NCBI GenBank assembly: GCA_038049695.1
Contig: CP142453.1
Span: forward strand, 22,732,001 to 22,796,000
Direction: 5' to 3'
Length of the DNA: 64,000 nucleotides
DNA from: Cinnamomum chago
Taxonomy: Eukaryota > Streptophyta > Magnoliopsida > Laurales > Lauraceae
A program made the position numbers and the translations under genes. Position 1 is the stretch's first letter. Every line of letters starts with the position of its first letter. The notes under the pieces are model-generated. The model made no database searches and was not told where the DNA came from. It was given only the letters and a program-made list of their open reading frames with translations. Of this stretch, positions 10,836-25,800 are shown piece after piece.

Positions 10836-13800
10836 CTTCAACATGACACAACTTAGAGAAAGTAGTAGAACAAGAAAAATATCATGTAGAAAATGAATAA
10901 AGACCAAAAGCCATAAATTCTAAATGGAATTGCAATAAATTGATTAGTGTAGAAAGGATGGAAATTATGAAACTTCTAGAAAATACGATGTGAAGGCATT
11001 TGCATTAGACAGTGGCAATCACTTTGTAACACCCCGAATCCCGGAGCTCATCAGGATCCCGGGTCTTACTAAAAAGAATCCAAATCATTCATAAATCAAA
11101 TTAAAACAAGGAACTGAGCAACGAAAAGATTTATTTGAGGAATCAATTTAACTAGACATGAAACATAAATAAGTCTTTCAATCAAAATCCTAGAACTTCA
11201 ACATTTATTAAAGAAATAAACTGATATCTAGTTCGGTTTCATTTAGACGCTCTCTTATCAGCCACGCATATTGAAGTCCAATGGCTGATTATCTCCGTTG
11301 CCACGCTCCCCCAAACGGTGCATACCTGTGGTGGGGCAAATCACTTATCAGAAGTCTGGTGAGTAATATTACCACATACACAGTTCATTTATAAAATAAT
11401 AAACTAACAAAAGTGCGGAAGCATTCACTCGATAAATAACAGATTTCATAAATGGTTCTTATTGGTTAATACATAAGGGAGCATAGTCAGTCTGTAACTT
11501 TGATAGGTTCTGAATTCCCAAGTTATGGGTTCTTATAATAGAACTCTAACCACAGAGTTTCAATACTTCAGTCCCTTCCGGGAGAAAGTTCTTATGTAAT
11601 ACATTCAAAACTCCTAACAATGGAGTCCATTGCGCAAATGGTAGTTCAGTCCCAGTCCAACCTTATTCCTCCTAACCCTTCAGGGTTCAGTGTTCGATTC
11701 AATAAACTCAGGAGCAAGGCTCCTTTCTGTCATTCCAATAAGATATCACTGTTTCATATAAATTTGTAGCAAATATTCTCCTAAGCGAATTCATTAATTC
11801 GCGTAATTTCATTATGCGTTCAATAACATTATCAAGGGATTTTTACACACCAATTATATTATATTAACATAAGATTAGTTCCACAATATCGGGATGAATA
11901 AGGCCCCACTTTAATATCAACATTTAGTACCCTCTTTGTGTACTAATCCCATGTTTATTCTAATTCTGTGATGTTAATAGGGTCTAAACTAACAACATAA
12001 TTATTATTAGTTTTAGAGTTTACCCTGTTAACTTGAGTATTCCTTCATAAACCAATAACATGTTTCAAATTTATCAAACTATGTACTTAATAATATATAA
12101 CTTGGAGGTATATAACTCCAACAGTCCCACATAAGAATACCCAGCCTATACAAAATTTGTATGAATAACAGTTAGTTATAACTCTTGGAACACTACCTGA
12201 TACAGATAATGTTTCTGTACTTATAATAATCATGAAAGAAGTCCTTGGGGTTCATCTCAAAGTAGTTGACAATATTTGGTCTTTGGTAGTATTGGATATG
12301 TACTCTGTTATTACTATGTTGGATTGACAGACACTGTTCCTCACTATTATACAGTAGTTCTCACTCCCAGTATTTTGGATGATAAGAAATAGTGAATCCT
12401 AATGGTCCAAATCAAGATTAGACCTACTGTTTAAGGTCACCTAGTGGTAGGCTCTACTCTTAAAGGATTGGATTTACCATCAATCATCGTTCTTGGGCCC
12501 CACTATTCAAACAGTTACAACCAAATTTCCTAATTCCCTTTTATAGCAGCTAACAATATTGAAGTTCCTGGATAACTAGTCAGATGGAGACCAGGACACA
12601 TGAGACCACCACCATTCAGATCGTCACTGAGCCCCCTTCAATATGTGAGGTCCCAATCTCAGATTGGATCAGATAGTGGGTCCCACTATGGATGTCGACA
12701 TTCACTGTTACTATAAAAATGACGTCTCTGTTGCACAAGAAAGAAATAATGGGTGGGCCCCCCCCCCAAGCTGGGTCCAGGTCACTTTGGTCGCCCATCA
12801 GGGGTCAAGTAAGTGACTGGTCCTGATCCTTGATCAGGTGGACCAGTGGGCCCCACAATCCAACCATGGAAATTCCAGAATTTCCCAATAGTGACGATGC
12901 AGAGACTTTGTGCATATGATGTGTGGTTGGATGGGACCCATCCTGGATGGGTCCATCTAGGCTATGGACGCCCAGGGGTCCCCTTCCAGATCCCTGGGTC
13001 AGATTGAGGCTGTAGTGGGCCACGTGGTCCCACTACTAGATCTCCCTACAGACGTCCAACGCCCAGGCTGGACGTCATTCCATCCCTTGGAATCAATTGT
13101 GGCCAAAGTGGGGCCCATCTCCACAAGGGTCCATCTAGGCAATGGACGCCCATGGGTCCCCTACCAGATCCCTGGTGGTGATGCATGATTAGGTGGGCCC
13201 CTTGATCACAGTACTCCCATCGACAGATCTTGTATCTGTCGATGGGGTTGGAAACCAAGCCTCTAGCTTGAGTTTTTCACTTGTTTCCTCTCTGCTGATC
13301 CAATCAACACCCATCTATCATTACATCTCAAATCAATATTGCACAGGCATCAATAATCTCTAACTGATTAAATTGAACAAGTTCAGATCTTGGTCTGTCC
13401 AATGTAATTTCCAAGATCTGGCAGAATTCAGGTTCTGTTCCTGATTTCCTCCTTTAACTGAATTCATTTTATCCATAAACCACATGATTACATATAAACC
13501 AGAATCTACAATTCTATGTACTGGAAAGATTACTCACCTCCTAGTGTAGTAAATCGTAGCACGGTCGAGGTGAGAACTCAATCGCTGCATCCACTATACG
13601 TTCCCGCTTCTTCTTCCTTCCCACAAGCTTGATTGGCCTCTGTTGCTCTTCAGAAGAGTTCCCTCTTTCCCTTCTCTGCTACCTTCTTCTTTAGAAATCA
13701 ATTGCAACTCATGGGGATCAATATGAGAACTAATAAGGAGAGGGAAGAAGAAGTCATCTGGGGATAACCCCAGATATCACTCGTTGGAACCACCCTACCC

Positions 13801-16800
13801 AATTGAGATATCTATTCCCCTCTATCAGGGAAGTTGTTTCTAACAACTTAACTACACACATGGGTCCTAGTGGGTTAGAAATAGGTCCAAACAACCTAAC
13901 CCAGCCCACTAGCTTATGGGTCAGATAGATCTGGGGCCTATTCTGGCCCAGGTATTACATACTCCCCCCCTTAGTAAATTTGGTCCTCCAAATTGAGCAC
14001 ATACCTGGTAGAAAAAGGTGGGGGTGCTTCTTCCTGAACTCATCGGCTACCTCCCAAGTAGATTCAAGCTGGTTATGATGTTCCCACAGAACTTTGACTA
14101 GTTCTATTGTCCTGTTCCGCAGAGTTCTCTTCTTAGTTTCAAGGATCTTCACCGGCCGTTCTTCATAGGATAAATCTGACTGCAACTGTATCGAGTCATA
14201 GTTTATCACATGAGAAGGATCAGGCTGATATTTCCTAAGCATGGACACATGAAACACATTGTGTACTCCAGCTAATTGCGGTGGTAGACCAAGAGCATAA
14301 GCGTTGCCATCGCTGACACGGCCAATGATTTCAAATGGTCCAACATACCGAGGACTCAATTTTCCCTTCTTGCCAAACCGCATGATGCCCTTAGTCGGAG
14401 AAACTTTAAGAAATACATAATCACCCACTGCAAATTCCAGTTCTCTCCGCCGGTTATCTGCATAACTTTTCTGTCTGCTCTGAGCTGCTCGCATTCTGTC
14501 TCTGATTTTCTTGATATTGACGGTGGAAGCTTGAACCCAGTCGGGACCAAGTATTCTCCCATCGCCAACCTCTTCCCAGCAAATTGGGGATCGACAGTTT
14601 CGCCCATAGAGTGCTTCGAACGGCGCCATTTTGATACTAGAATGATAGCTGTTATTATAAGCAAACTCAATAAGTGACAACTGTTCATCCCAGCTATCTT
14701 TGAAGTCCAGAGCACAAGCCCTTAGCATATCTTCAAGGGTCTGATTAGTCCTTTCTGTTTGCCCATCAGTCTGCGGATGATATGCCGTACTGAATCGCAA
14801 TTTAGTACCCATTGCTGCTTGAAGCTTCTTCCAAAAATTTGACACAAATCTCGTATCTCGGTCAGAAACTATTGATACAGGTACACCGTGCAACCTCACA
14901 ATTTCCTTCACATATCTCTGTGCCAAGTACTCCATAGTAGTCTTGTTTTTAATGGGAAGGAAATGCGCCGACTTTGTCAACCGGTCGACGATCACCCAAA
15001 TGACTTCATTGTTCCGAACCGTCCTTGGAAAACCTGACACAAAGTCCATTGAAATATGTTCCCATTTCCATTCGGGTATCGGTAATGGCTGGAGTAACCC
15101 TCCAGGCTTCCTGTGATCAGCCTTTACTTGTTGACAGGTGAAACACCGACCCACAAACTCAGCAACGTCATTCTTCATACCAACCCACCAAAACCTTATC
15201 TTCAGATTTTGGTACATTTTGGTGCTCCCCGGATGGATGGTGTAACGTGTGCAATGTGCCTCCTTCATAATTTCATCCTTAATTGTTTGAATGTTTGGGA
15301 CACAAAGCCTATTCCGGAAGTATAATGTACCATTGATGATGGAAAACTCAGGCTTGTTATCCTTCTTATCGAATATCTCCACTAATGCTGGGTCGTCTCT
15401 CTGGCGATCTTTGACCCTTTGGATCAACTCAGGCTGAACACTGAAGTTCCCCAATAATACTTTTTGGCTGGTCGCCTCGAGGTTTACATTCAGATTTCCG
15501 ACTTCCTCCGCGGATGTCTTCTCTGCTGTTAACGAAGTCATCTGCGCAGATTTCCTGCTTAAAGCATCGGCCACAACATTTGCTTTACCTGGATGGTAAA
15601 AGATAGAGAAGTCATAATCCTTCAGAAATTCCATCCACCTTCTCTGCCGTAGATTCAAATCCTTTTGAGTGAACACATATTTCAAGCTTTTGTGATCTGT
15701 ATAGACTTCAAATTTTTCTCCATACAAATAGTGTCGCCAGATCTTGAGTGCAAAAACCACAGCAGCCAGTTCTAGATCATGAGTGGCATAATTCTGTTCA
15801 TGTGATTTCAACTGTCGTGATGCGTAGGCAATTACCCTGCCATGCTGCATGAGCACGCATCCTAGACCATTCAGTGAGGCATCACAGAATATCACAAAAC
15901 CGCCGTTGCCAGAGGGTAGAGCTAAGACTGGAGCTGTAGTTAACTTATCTTTTAGCCTTTGGAAACTTGCTTCACATCTCTCATCCCAAATGAATGGCAC
16001 GTCCTTCCGAGTAAGTCGGGTCAAAGGACCTGCTATAGAAGAAAAACCTTGCACAAATCTTCTGTAGTAACCTGCTAGCCCAAGGAAACTACGGATTTCA
16101 GATACAGTCGCTGGTCTCTTCCAATTGGTGACAGCTTCGATCTTGCTGGAATCTACGGACAATCCTTCACCTGAGATGACATGGCCTAAAAAGCTCACTT
16201 GATCTAGCCAGAAGTCGCACTTACTCAGCTTAGCATAGAGCTGGTTTTCTCTCAACAGGTTAAGAGAAGTGCGCAAGTGATCCCCATGATCTTCCTTTGA
16301 CTTAGAGTAGATGAGTATATCATCTATGAATACCACCACAAATTGGTCTAAGTATGGTTTAAAGATCTGGTTCATTAACGCCATGAACACCGCTGGCGCA
16401 TTAGTTAGCCCAAAAGGCATTACCAGAAACTCATAGTGCCCATACCTAGTTCGAAAAGCTGTCTTAGGTATATCTCCTTCCTTTACCCTTAACTGATGAT
16501 ATCCCGACCGGAGATCAATCTTCGAGAAATATTTCGCACCCTGCAGTTGATCAAATAGTTCATCAATACGTGGAAGTGGGTACTTATTCTTGATGGTGAC
16601 CTGATTCAACTGACGATAGTCGATACACATTCGTAAGGACCCGTCTTTCTTCTTAACAAACAAAACTGGTGCACCCCATGGAGAGACGCTGGGTCTAATG
16701 AACCCCTTTTCCAGTAATTCTTGCAATTGTTCTTTGAGTTCTTTCAACTCAGTAGGCGCCATACGATATGGAGCTCTGGAAATTGGCGCGGTCCCCGGTA

Positions 16801-19800
16801 CCAGTTCTATGGCAAAGTCCACTTCCCGAATCGGTGGCAAACCGGGCAGATCTTCCTGAAACACATCAGGAAATTCACAGATTACGGGAATTTCTCCCAG
16901 TCCCGGTTTCTGCTTTTCTCCTGTAACAAAGGCAAGATACCCATCACATCCACTCCTCAATAATTCACAAGCCCTAACTGCCGAGATGACTGCCGTGTGT
17001 ATCGACCTTCTCCTTCCTGGTACACACACATCTTCGAACCCTTCCAAATTAAAGCGGACCTGTTTGTTAAAACAGTCCAATATTGCCCTATACTTTGCTA
17101 GCCAATCCATTCCCAAGATGATATCAAAATCATTCATGGGTAACATGATCAAATCAACCGGCATATTTACTCCCCCAATGTTCAGGGAACAATTATAAAA
17201 TATTGTGCAAGTGTTCAAGTGTCCTCCAGTGGGAGTTGCTACTGAAATTGGTGGATCTAGTGTAGAGGGTGGCCTATTCATTCTGGAAGCAAATACAGAT
17301 GACACAAAGGAATGTGTAGCGCCCGAATCAAATAAAGTATAAGCTTCAACATTAGAAATTAGAATCATACCCTCCACCACATCATTGGCGGCTTGAGCTT
17401 CTTGTTGAGTAATGGCAAGAATCCTAGCCTCAGGTTGTTGCTGCCTCCTTTGATGTCCGCCCTGATTGGGTCGACCACGGTTAAAGTTCTGTCCTTGGGG
17501 CTGATTCGGTGGTCCCCTAGGCTGGTTTTGCTGGTTCTGGGCATTGTACTGATTTCTTGCTGGTGGATTCTGCTGATTGGCCGAGCGGGGATTGCCGTGG
17601 TACCCTTGCTGTTGATTCTGCCGTGGTGGCTGTTCTGACTGCTGTCGTCTGTCCTTATCCTGTTTCTTTGGACAATCCTTGATAAGGTGACCAACCTGGC
17701 CGCACGCAAAACATGCACCTGTAGACCAATGGCACTCTTCAGTGTTATGATTCTTCCCACACCGCTGGCATTTTACCTTCCTATCCAGTTTCTGCTTCTT
17801 TGATGGCGCACGGTTGCCTTGGTGGTCTCTCTTAGCCCCTGTTGCCTTAGCCGGGACCGTCCCGTTCATTTCGGCAGTCGTTTCTTCTGATATAAAGGCT
17901 CTCTTTAAAGCAGCTGCAAAGGTAGCAGGTTCACCCAGTTTCACATCTTTCTTGATGTCTGGTCGTAGCCCTTCGATGAATTTGTTCCGCTTCATCTCAT
18001 CAGTGGCTATCAACTCCTCTGCAAAGTGAGACAATTCTGTAAATCTATTGGAGTACTTTGCTACGGTCATATCTCCTTGTACCAAATTCTGAAATTCTCT
18101 CTTCTTCCTTTCTCTGATATGCTCCGGAATGAATTTCAAAATGAATTCCTTCTTAAAGAATGCCCAGGTGATTTCATTCTCTGGACCTTCGAAGGTTTTC
18201 TTTGCGGCCTTCCACCACTCCTTTGCATCCCCTTCCAGTTTGAAAGCGGCCAAGATTGCTTTCTGTCTGTCCGGGCACCCCATCACTTCAAATATCCCCT
18301 CCATGTGTTCCACCCATTTATTAGCGTCCCAAGGATTGGAGGTTTCCTCGAAACTCTTGGGTCGGAACTCATTAAACCGTTTGTATAAGGTGTCTCTTTC
18401 TCTGTCTCTGCCTCCAGCAATAGTTCCACTTCCTTCATTGCTTGTGCCTGTGTGAGCATCATTACTCCCTCCTTGACGTGCTGCCAAGGTCGCAATTTGT
18501 TCCTGCACCTGACTGTAGGCCATCATGAATGATGCGAACATCTGTCGAGCATATTCTGGCAGTTCAGCTTGTCCCCCAATAAGGTTTGGATTAATGCCCT
18601 CATTGTTATTTATGTTCACATTCTCATTTTGGCCGTCATTGACGTTCTGAGAGTTCTCTTGGTTGTTCATGTTCTTTCTCCTACAAAAGGAGTCACAATT
18701 TAGCATATCATCATAGACAGTGAACTTCTATCTTACTAATTTCCCCCTTATAGCGTCCTCACCACGTATCCTAAGGGTTGCTAAGATTTTTATATTGCTC
18801 AAGACCATGCTCTGATACCACTTTGTAACACCCCGAATCCCGGAGCTCATCAGGATCCCGGGTCTTACTAAAAAGAATCCAAATCATTCATAAATCAAAT
18901 TAAAACAAGGAACTGAGCAACGAAAAGATTTATTTGAGGAATCAATTTAACTAGACATGAAACATAAATAAGTCTTTCAATCAAAATCCTAGAACTTCAA
19001 CATTTATTAAAGAAATAAACTGATATCTAGTTCGGTTTCATTTAGACGCTCTCTTATCAGCCACGCATATTGAAGTCCAATGGCTGATTATCTCCGTTGC
19101 CACGCTCCCCCAAACGGTGCATACCTGTGGTGGGGCAAATCACTTATCAGAAGTCTGGTGAGTAATATTACCACATACACAGTTCATTTATAAAATAATA
19201 AACTAACAAAAGTGCGGAAGCATTCACTCGATAAATAACAGATTTCATAAATGGTTCTTATTGGTTAATACATAAGGGAGCATAGTCAGTCTGTAACTTT
19301 GATAGGTTCTGAATTCCCAAGTTATGGGTTCTTATAATAGAACTCTAACCACAGAGTTTCAATACTTCAGTCCCTTCCGGGAGAAAGTTCTTATGTAATA
19401 CATTCAAAACTCCTAACAATGGAGTCCATTGCGCAAATGGTAGTTCAGTCCCAGTCCAACCTTATTCCTCCTAACCCTTCAGGGTTCAGTGTTCGATTCA
19501 ATAAACTCAGGAGCAAGGCTCCTTTCTGTCATTCCAATAAGATATCACTGTTTCATATAAATTTGTAGCAAATATTCTCCTAAGCGAATTCATTAATTCG
19601 CGTAATTTCATTATGCGTTCAATAACATTATCAAGGGATTTTTACACACCAATTATATTATATTAACATAAGATTAGTTCCACAATATCGGGATGAATAA
19701 GGCCCCACTTTAATATCAACATTTAGTACCCTCTTTGTGTACTAATCCCATGTTTATTCTAATTCTGTGATGTTAATAGGGTCTAAACTAACAACATAAT

Positions 19801-22800
19801 TATTATTAGTTTTAGAGTTTACCCTGTTAACTTGAGTATTCCTTCATAAACCAATAACATGTTTCAAATTTATCAAACTATGTACTTAATAATATATAAC
19901 TTGGAGGTATATAACTCCAACAGTCCCACATAAGAATACCCAGCCTATACAAAATTTGTATGAATAACAGTTAGTTATAACTCTTGGAACACTACCTGAT
20001 ACAGATAATGTTTCTGTACTTATAATAATCATGAAAGAAGTCCTTGGGGTTCATCTCAAAGTAGTTGACAATATTTGGTCTTTGGTAGTATTGGATATGT
20101 ACTCTGTTATTACTATGTTGGATTGACAGACACTGTTCCTCACTATTATACAGTAGTTCTCACTCCCAGTATTTTGGATGATAAGAAATAGTGAATCCTA
20201 ATGGTCCAAATCAAGATTAGACCTACTGTTTAAGGTCACCTAGTGGTAGGCTCTACTCTTAAAGGATTGGATTTACCATCAATCATCGTTCTTGGGCCCC
20301 ACTATTCAAACAGTTACAACCAAATTTCCTAATTCCCTTTTATAGCAGCTAACAATATTGAAGTTCCTGGATAACTAGTCAGATGGAGACCAGGACACAT
20401 GAGACCACCACCATTCAGATCGTCACTGAGCCCCCTTCAATATGTGAGGTCCCAATCTCAGATTGGATCAGATAGTGGGTCCCACTATGGATGTCGACAT
20501 TCACTGTTACTATAAAAATGACGTCTCTGTTGCACAAGAAAGAAATAATGGGTGGGCCCCCCCCCCAAGCTGGGTCCAGGTCACTTTGGTCGCCCATCAG
20601 GGGTCAAGTAAGTGACTGGTCCTGATCCTTGATCAGGTGGACCAGTGGGCCCCACAATCCAACCATGGAAATTCCAGAATTTCCCAATAGTGACGATGCA
20701 GAGACTTTGTGCATATGATGTGTGGTTGGATGGGACCCATCCTGGATGGGTCCATCTAGGCTATGGACGCCCAGGGGTCCCCTTCCAGATCCCTGGGTCA
20801 GATTGAGGCTGTAGTGGGCCACGTGGTCCCACTACTAGATCTCCCTACAGACGTCCAACGCCCAGGCTGGACGTCATTCCATCCCTTGGAATCAATTGTG
20901 GCCAAAGTGGGGCCCATCTCCACAAGGGTCCATCTAGGCAATGGACGCCCATGGGTCCCCTACCAGATCCCTGGTGGTGATGCATGATTAGGTGGGCCCC
21001 TTGATCACAGTACTCCCATCGACAGATCTTGTATCTGTCGATGGGGTTGGAAACCAAGCCTCTAGCTTGAGTTTTTCACTTGTTTCCTCTCTGCTGATCC
21101 AATCAACACCCATCTATCATTACATCTCAAATCAATATTGCACAGGCATCAATAATCTCTAACTGATTAAATTGAACAAGTTCAGATCTTGGTCTGTCCA
21201 ATGTAATTTCCAAGATCTGGCAGAATTCAGGTTCTGTTCCTGATTTCCTCCTTTAACTGAATTCATTTTATCCATAAACCACATGATTACATATAAACCA
21301 GAATCTACAATTCTATGTACTGGAAAGATTACTCACCTCCTAGTGTAGTAAATCGTAGCACGGTCGAGGTGAGAACTCAATCGCTGCATCCACTATACGT
21401 TCCCGCTTCTTCTTCCTTCCCACAAGCTTGATTGGCCTCTGTTGCTCTTCAGAAGAGTTCCCTCTTTCCCTTCTCTGCTACCTTCTTCTTTAGAAATCAA
21501 TTGCAACTCATGGGGATCAATATGAGAACTAATAAGGAGAGGGAAGAAGAAGTCATCTGGGGATAACCCCAGATATCACTCGTTGGAACCACCCTACCCA
21601 ATTGAGATATCTATTCCCCTCTATCAGGGAAGTTGTTTCTAACAACTTAACTACACACATGGGTCCTAGTGGGTTAGAAATAGGTCCAAACAACCTAACC
21701 CAGCCCACTAGCTTATGGGTCAGATAGATCTGGGGCCTATTCTGGCCCAGGTATTACACACTTTCTACACCAAGGCCATGGCCCCTTTCTATCACCTCTC
21801 TTGTTCCTTACAATCAATCAAGAGCCTCCAAAGATTGGATTGAACTTAGTGGTACCTTCAATTATGTAGGCTCTTGATGTACAACAAGAGGGTAGAATAA
21901 ACCTAGGGCATCAATGAAATACTTTGCAATCCAACTGTGCATTTGATGCCACATTGTCTACTGTAATTGTTCTTGCATCATAAAATGAACGTGAAGATTT
22001 TGCATTTGATAATTTCTCCGATGTTTCAAAGTATGTGGGCAAATTTAAATACATATTTTAACGGACAACTGAGTAAAAGCATTTAATAGCCTTGAGTAAG
22101 GAAAAATGCTCCAAGTCTATATAAGTTCAACTCTTCTATGAAATTTCATGATCCAAGATACAAAGATGGCACTGCTTACTCATAATTCCCAAAGTTAGAA
22201 TTGAATGCTTAAAACCACCTCATTTGGCAATTTTGTAATAAAGCATATATAGAAGAATGAAACAAGCTCAGAAAACTGAAACCAAGAAACATGGATAAAT
22301 TAGATCAGAAACAAACTTCATAGTAACTATTTGTTGAGCCACATAAAATTTGTGTGAATGTATGTATGTATGTTGCGCACTTACATATTGATACTCCTAG
22401 GAATCTTATTAATAGCTTTTGATTCATAAGTTAGAGCTCGATGGAAAGAGCAAGTTAACTGCGGTGACATAGGAAAGAGAGAGAGAACCCCCTCCCTAGG
22501 CAACCGCCTTTTAGAAACAAGGGTCTTTGGGAAAAGGGAGCCAACAGTTTTTTTGAAAGCGTGCTTTATTCTTTGTGTAGTACTTCCAGTAAATTGAGAA
22601 TTTCACTAAAGTTTAGACACTGGAAAACGTGTTGTAAAGCAAAGCCACTAAGAAATTCAAAAGAGTTTTGTGGGTCCCAAAATTGGTTACAATAGGCCCT
22701 CAACCCTCCCTAATCTTTCCCTTCCCAGGAATTTCTTCTTATTTCTTCCCTCCTTTGATTTTTGAATTTGCCCTACAAGCCTTCTTCCCCGGTGAAGCTT

Positions 22801-25800
22801 ACTATGTAGGATATAAGGGAATTGATTCAGAAGGAGGGGGGCCACGGATGGAGAATTTCCTACTTAAAGCCATATCCACAGCGCCGGGTGTAATGAATAT
22901 AGATCTCCCGCCAGCAGTATTCTCTTCCTATCACTTCACTTCGTTCGAGAGATCTGATCTCTTTGGACCTCACCGGGCCGGGTGACGGGGAAGGGGTGGG
23001 TGGTCCGGGAATAGTAACGGGAGAGGGGCCCCTCTCCCTCTTGCCCACTATTTTTTCCCCAGGCCCCCTGCGCGTGCGTGTGTATTTATATAAATGTTTT
23101 CTAACCAAAGCGGATGATGTTAACTTACCCTAATTTCACTAATTGTTATTAAATCAAGGGATAAAGGGCTGGCCGTGACCTAATTGTGGGTTTTGGTTGG
23201 TCAACCATTATGGATATAGGGATCCATAGTTTAGTTTTTGGCATCATCAGGTTTATGTTTTAGGGTTCCAACTTCTAACACTTTGAATTGATGCTTTGAC
23301 TTAGGGATTTGGTGTACTTGTTTATTCATGATTTAAATCCACTTGTTCCAATCTGTTTTAATCATGTTTACCCACTGCCCTAGTGTATTTTGTTGGGAAC
23401 CCTTATTTTGTGGTCTTAGATTTGAGTTTCTAATTCAATATCCTTGTATGTGATGTGTCCCTTTGAGAAATTTCCTGCACAAGACAGCAAGTGTGCGGCC
23501 TGCTTTTAGAGGATCATCAAATGATGTCAGAATTTAGTAATCTTTAGTTCATCGGTTTTGTCTCATCTAGTAGTACGAAATCGATATAAATATTGCTAAA
23601 TTCTGATACCCGATGAGGAAGTTACGAACCATGCTACATTATAAGTAAAATACCTACTTGTATATGTTTAAAAGAACCAAACCAGTAGATTTGGTCAAAT
23701 TATGCATTGGTCCACAAACCTAGTAATTCTAATTATTCCTAATGCTAACTAGAGTCACTCTAACCGGATCTAGAATCCTAGTTAGCTCGATGAGGAACTT
23801 CGTGAGATTACTTGTTAATGGTAAAACCTTGTGAGGCTAGTTAACTTGATGTGAAGTTTGTGTGCATGTGTGTTTTGATTGGATATGTTATTTGGAGTAT
23901 TTCTCTATTTGTTTAAGTGAATTTGGATGTATGCCTTGACTCTTGATGAGTCGGCACCACTAAGTTGTACTTAATCTAGCACAAAGGGGTTGCACACCTG
24001 CGTTGAGATTCCCTTGCATTAGTATTATTACTAGCTGCAGTCTGACTGACCATGTAAAAGTGACCAAGATCACTTGGTATTGCCTGGATATTATACTTGA
24101 TGGCCATATCCCTGTGAGGAAGCCTTAAGTACCCCTGGAGTCCTTATGGCGAGGACTCTAATTATCTCAGAGCCTTGGATGTCTAAAAGGGCAGAACTTG
24201 CTTATTTAGCTCATGTGGTTTGCCATTTTGCATTAGTTGTGTGTAACTTGGTCTATCTAGTTATTTGAACCTTGTGATTCTGTAAATTTGCTCTTGCACT
24301 AATCTTGGATATCGTAGCCTTGACCTCATAAAATCTTTACTCGTCAATTGTCACACTACTTGCTTGATTGCATGTGATATTATGAATGCCTGTTTATTTA
24401 TTAACTTCTCCAATATATGGACGCCTTCAAATAATGAGGTGGGACCATATCTTGATGATAATGTGTATGAGGAAGAGCTTCAAGGGGAAAAAGACTAAAG
24501 CACCGATGTCATTGTCTAGGCAGCTAAAAGAGACATGCAAACATTTATTTTTACTTGGTTTGTTTATTTTTGAAAGTTTGTAATAAGACCATATAACTGG
24601 TCAATATATTTATTTGGTTTGGTTTGATTAGTTTGAATTTGGTTAGACAATTTAATTGAATTCATAAATTATATATATATATATTCATTCCGCATTCTTA
24701 GAATTCTGTTTGGGTTGTGACAAAATTTTACGTAGGCCGTCAACCTACCTAACACATCCCTCGTTTATCCGGGCTTGGAACCGGCAATAAAAACTGGCAA
24801 AGTAAAAACAGATTTGAAGACATGCACCTTATATGAGGATTTGGCTCAAGATAGATCGGAATGGAGAAAAATAATTCATTTAGCTGATCCCAACATTAGT
24901 TGGGATGACGTGATGATGATGATGATATATTCATTCCGTTGCAATTTGATTTGACCTGTTCTCACATTGTAAAAATTATACATTTGCTGTGCGAAATTTG
25001 AACTTTCAGGAAATCTGGTTTTAGGTCATGACAATGTCTATGAGCTGCTGCAAATTGTTAAACAGGAAGCTGGGGGTTTCTTTACCAAAATAAAGAAAAG
25101 AAAAAAAAATGAAAAGAAAATAAGAATGTTCAATAAAGAGGATCAAATAACATTACACAGTTGTGAATTGTGATTTACCTATTCAGGCAAATACACTAAA
25201 AAAACTCACCTACCTAATAGCAGATCTGCATGAAGTTTATTACTCCTCATATAAATTGAGTAATGACATTAAAAATAAAATGAATCACATCATCCAAATT
25301 ATAATGGTGCACTTGCAAGAATCAATGATCATATTACAATTTACACCAATTCAAATATAAGTCTCAACCACAAAGCATCCTGCTTACCTGAATGCAAAGA
25401 CTCAGAAGTGGTGATATCTCTTTTTTCATATTATCTCGAATCAATCCAAAAGTCTTCTCTAAACAGGCTGTCAATTGCTGCTTAAATAGAATAGCTGGAT
25501 AACGCGCTTCTACAAGCAACACTCTCTCCTCAGATCCAACACGTTTCAAAGGAGATTTTACACCCTGCGAGGGTTAAATGGGTAGAGGTTCATTACAAGA
25601 GGACGTCATGAGATCAATGATCATGAAATTTGATAATATGAGTGTGATAAAAAGCCTGGAAGGAAAATTTCTACTTATTTTTTAGCAGTTAAATTGTACA
25701 CCAAAGCAATCAACACATCATCACTACTCATGACACACTGAAAATATAGCCAATCGTAAACCTCTACACATTAATTCAATATGCTTTCTTAGGAAATAAG

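Larger units (their letters stand above)
11025..21758 (-). mobile_element. Intact Ty3/Gypsy chromovirus with very long LTRs
   Basis: Two 2935 bp LTRs (11025-13959 and 18824-21758), starting TGTAAC and ending TTACA, flank one uninterrupted polyprotein. The primer-binding site and polypurine tract show minus orientation. The 5 bp duplication CACTT occurs at 11020-11024 and 21759-21763. The LTRs keep a constant offset of 7799 bp and I saw no mismatch in the parts compared, so insertion is recent. A C-terminal chromodomain and long LTRs point to the Tekay/Del group. It sits in a myosin intron in the same orientation as the gene. Confidence 0.95.

Noticed and set aside
12616..13258. Several open frames of 60-74 codons in the Gypsy LTR
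   Set aside because: The identical set recurs at 20415-21057 with the LTR offset of 7799; they are chance frames in a GC-rich LTR stretch.
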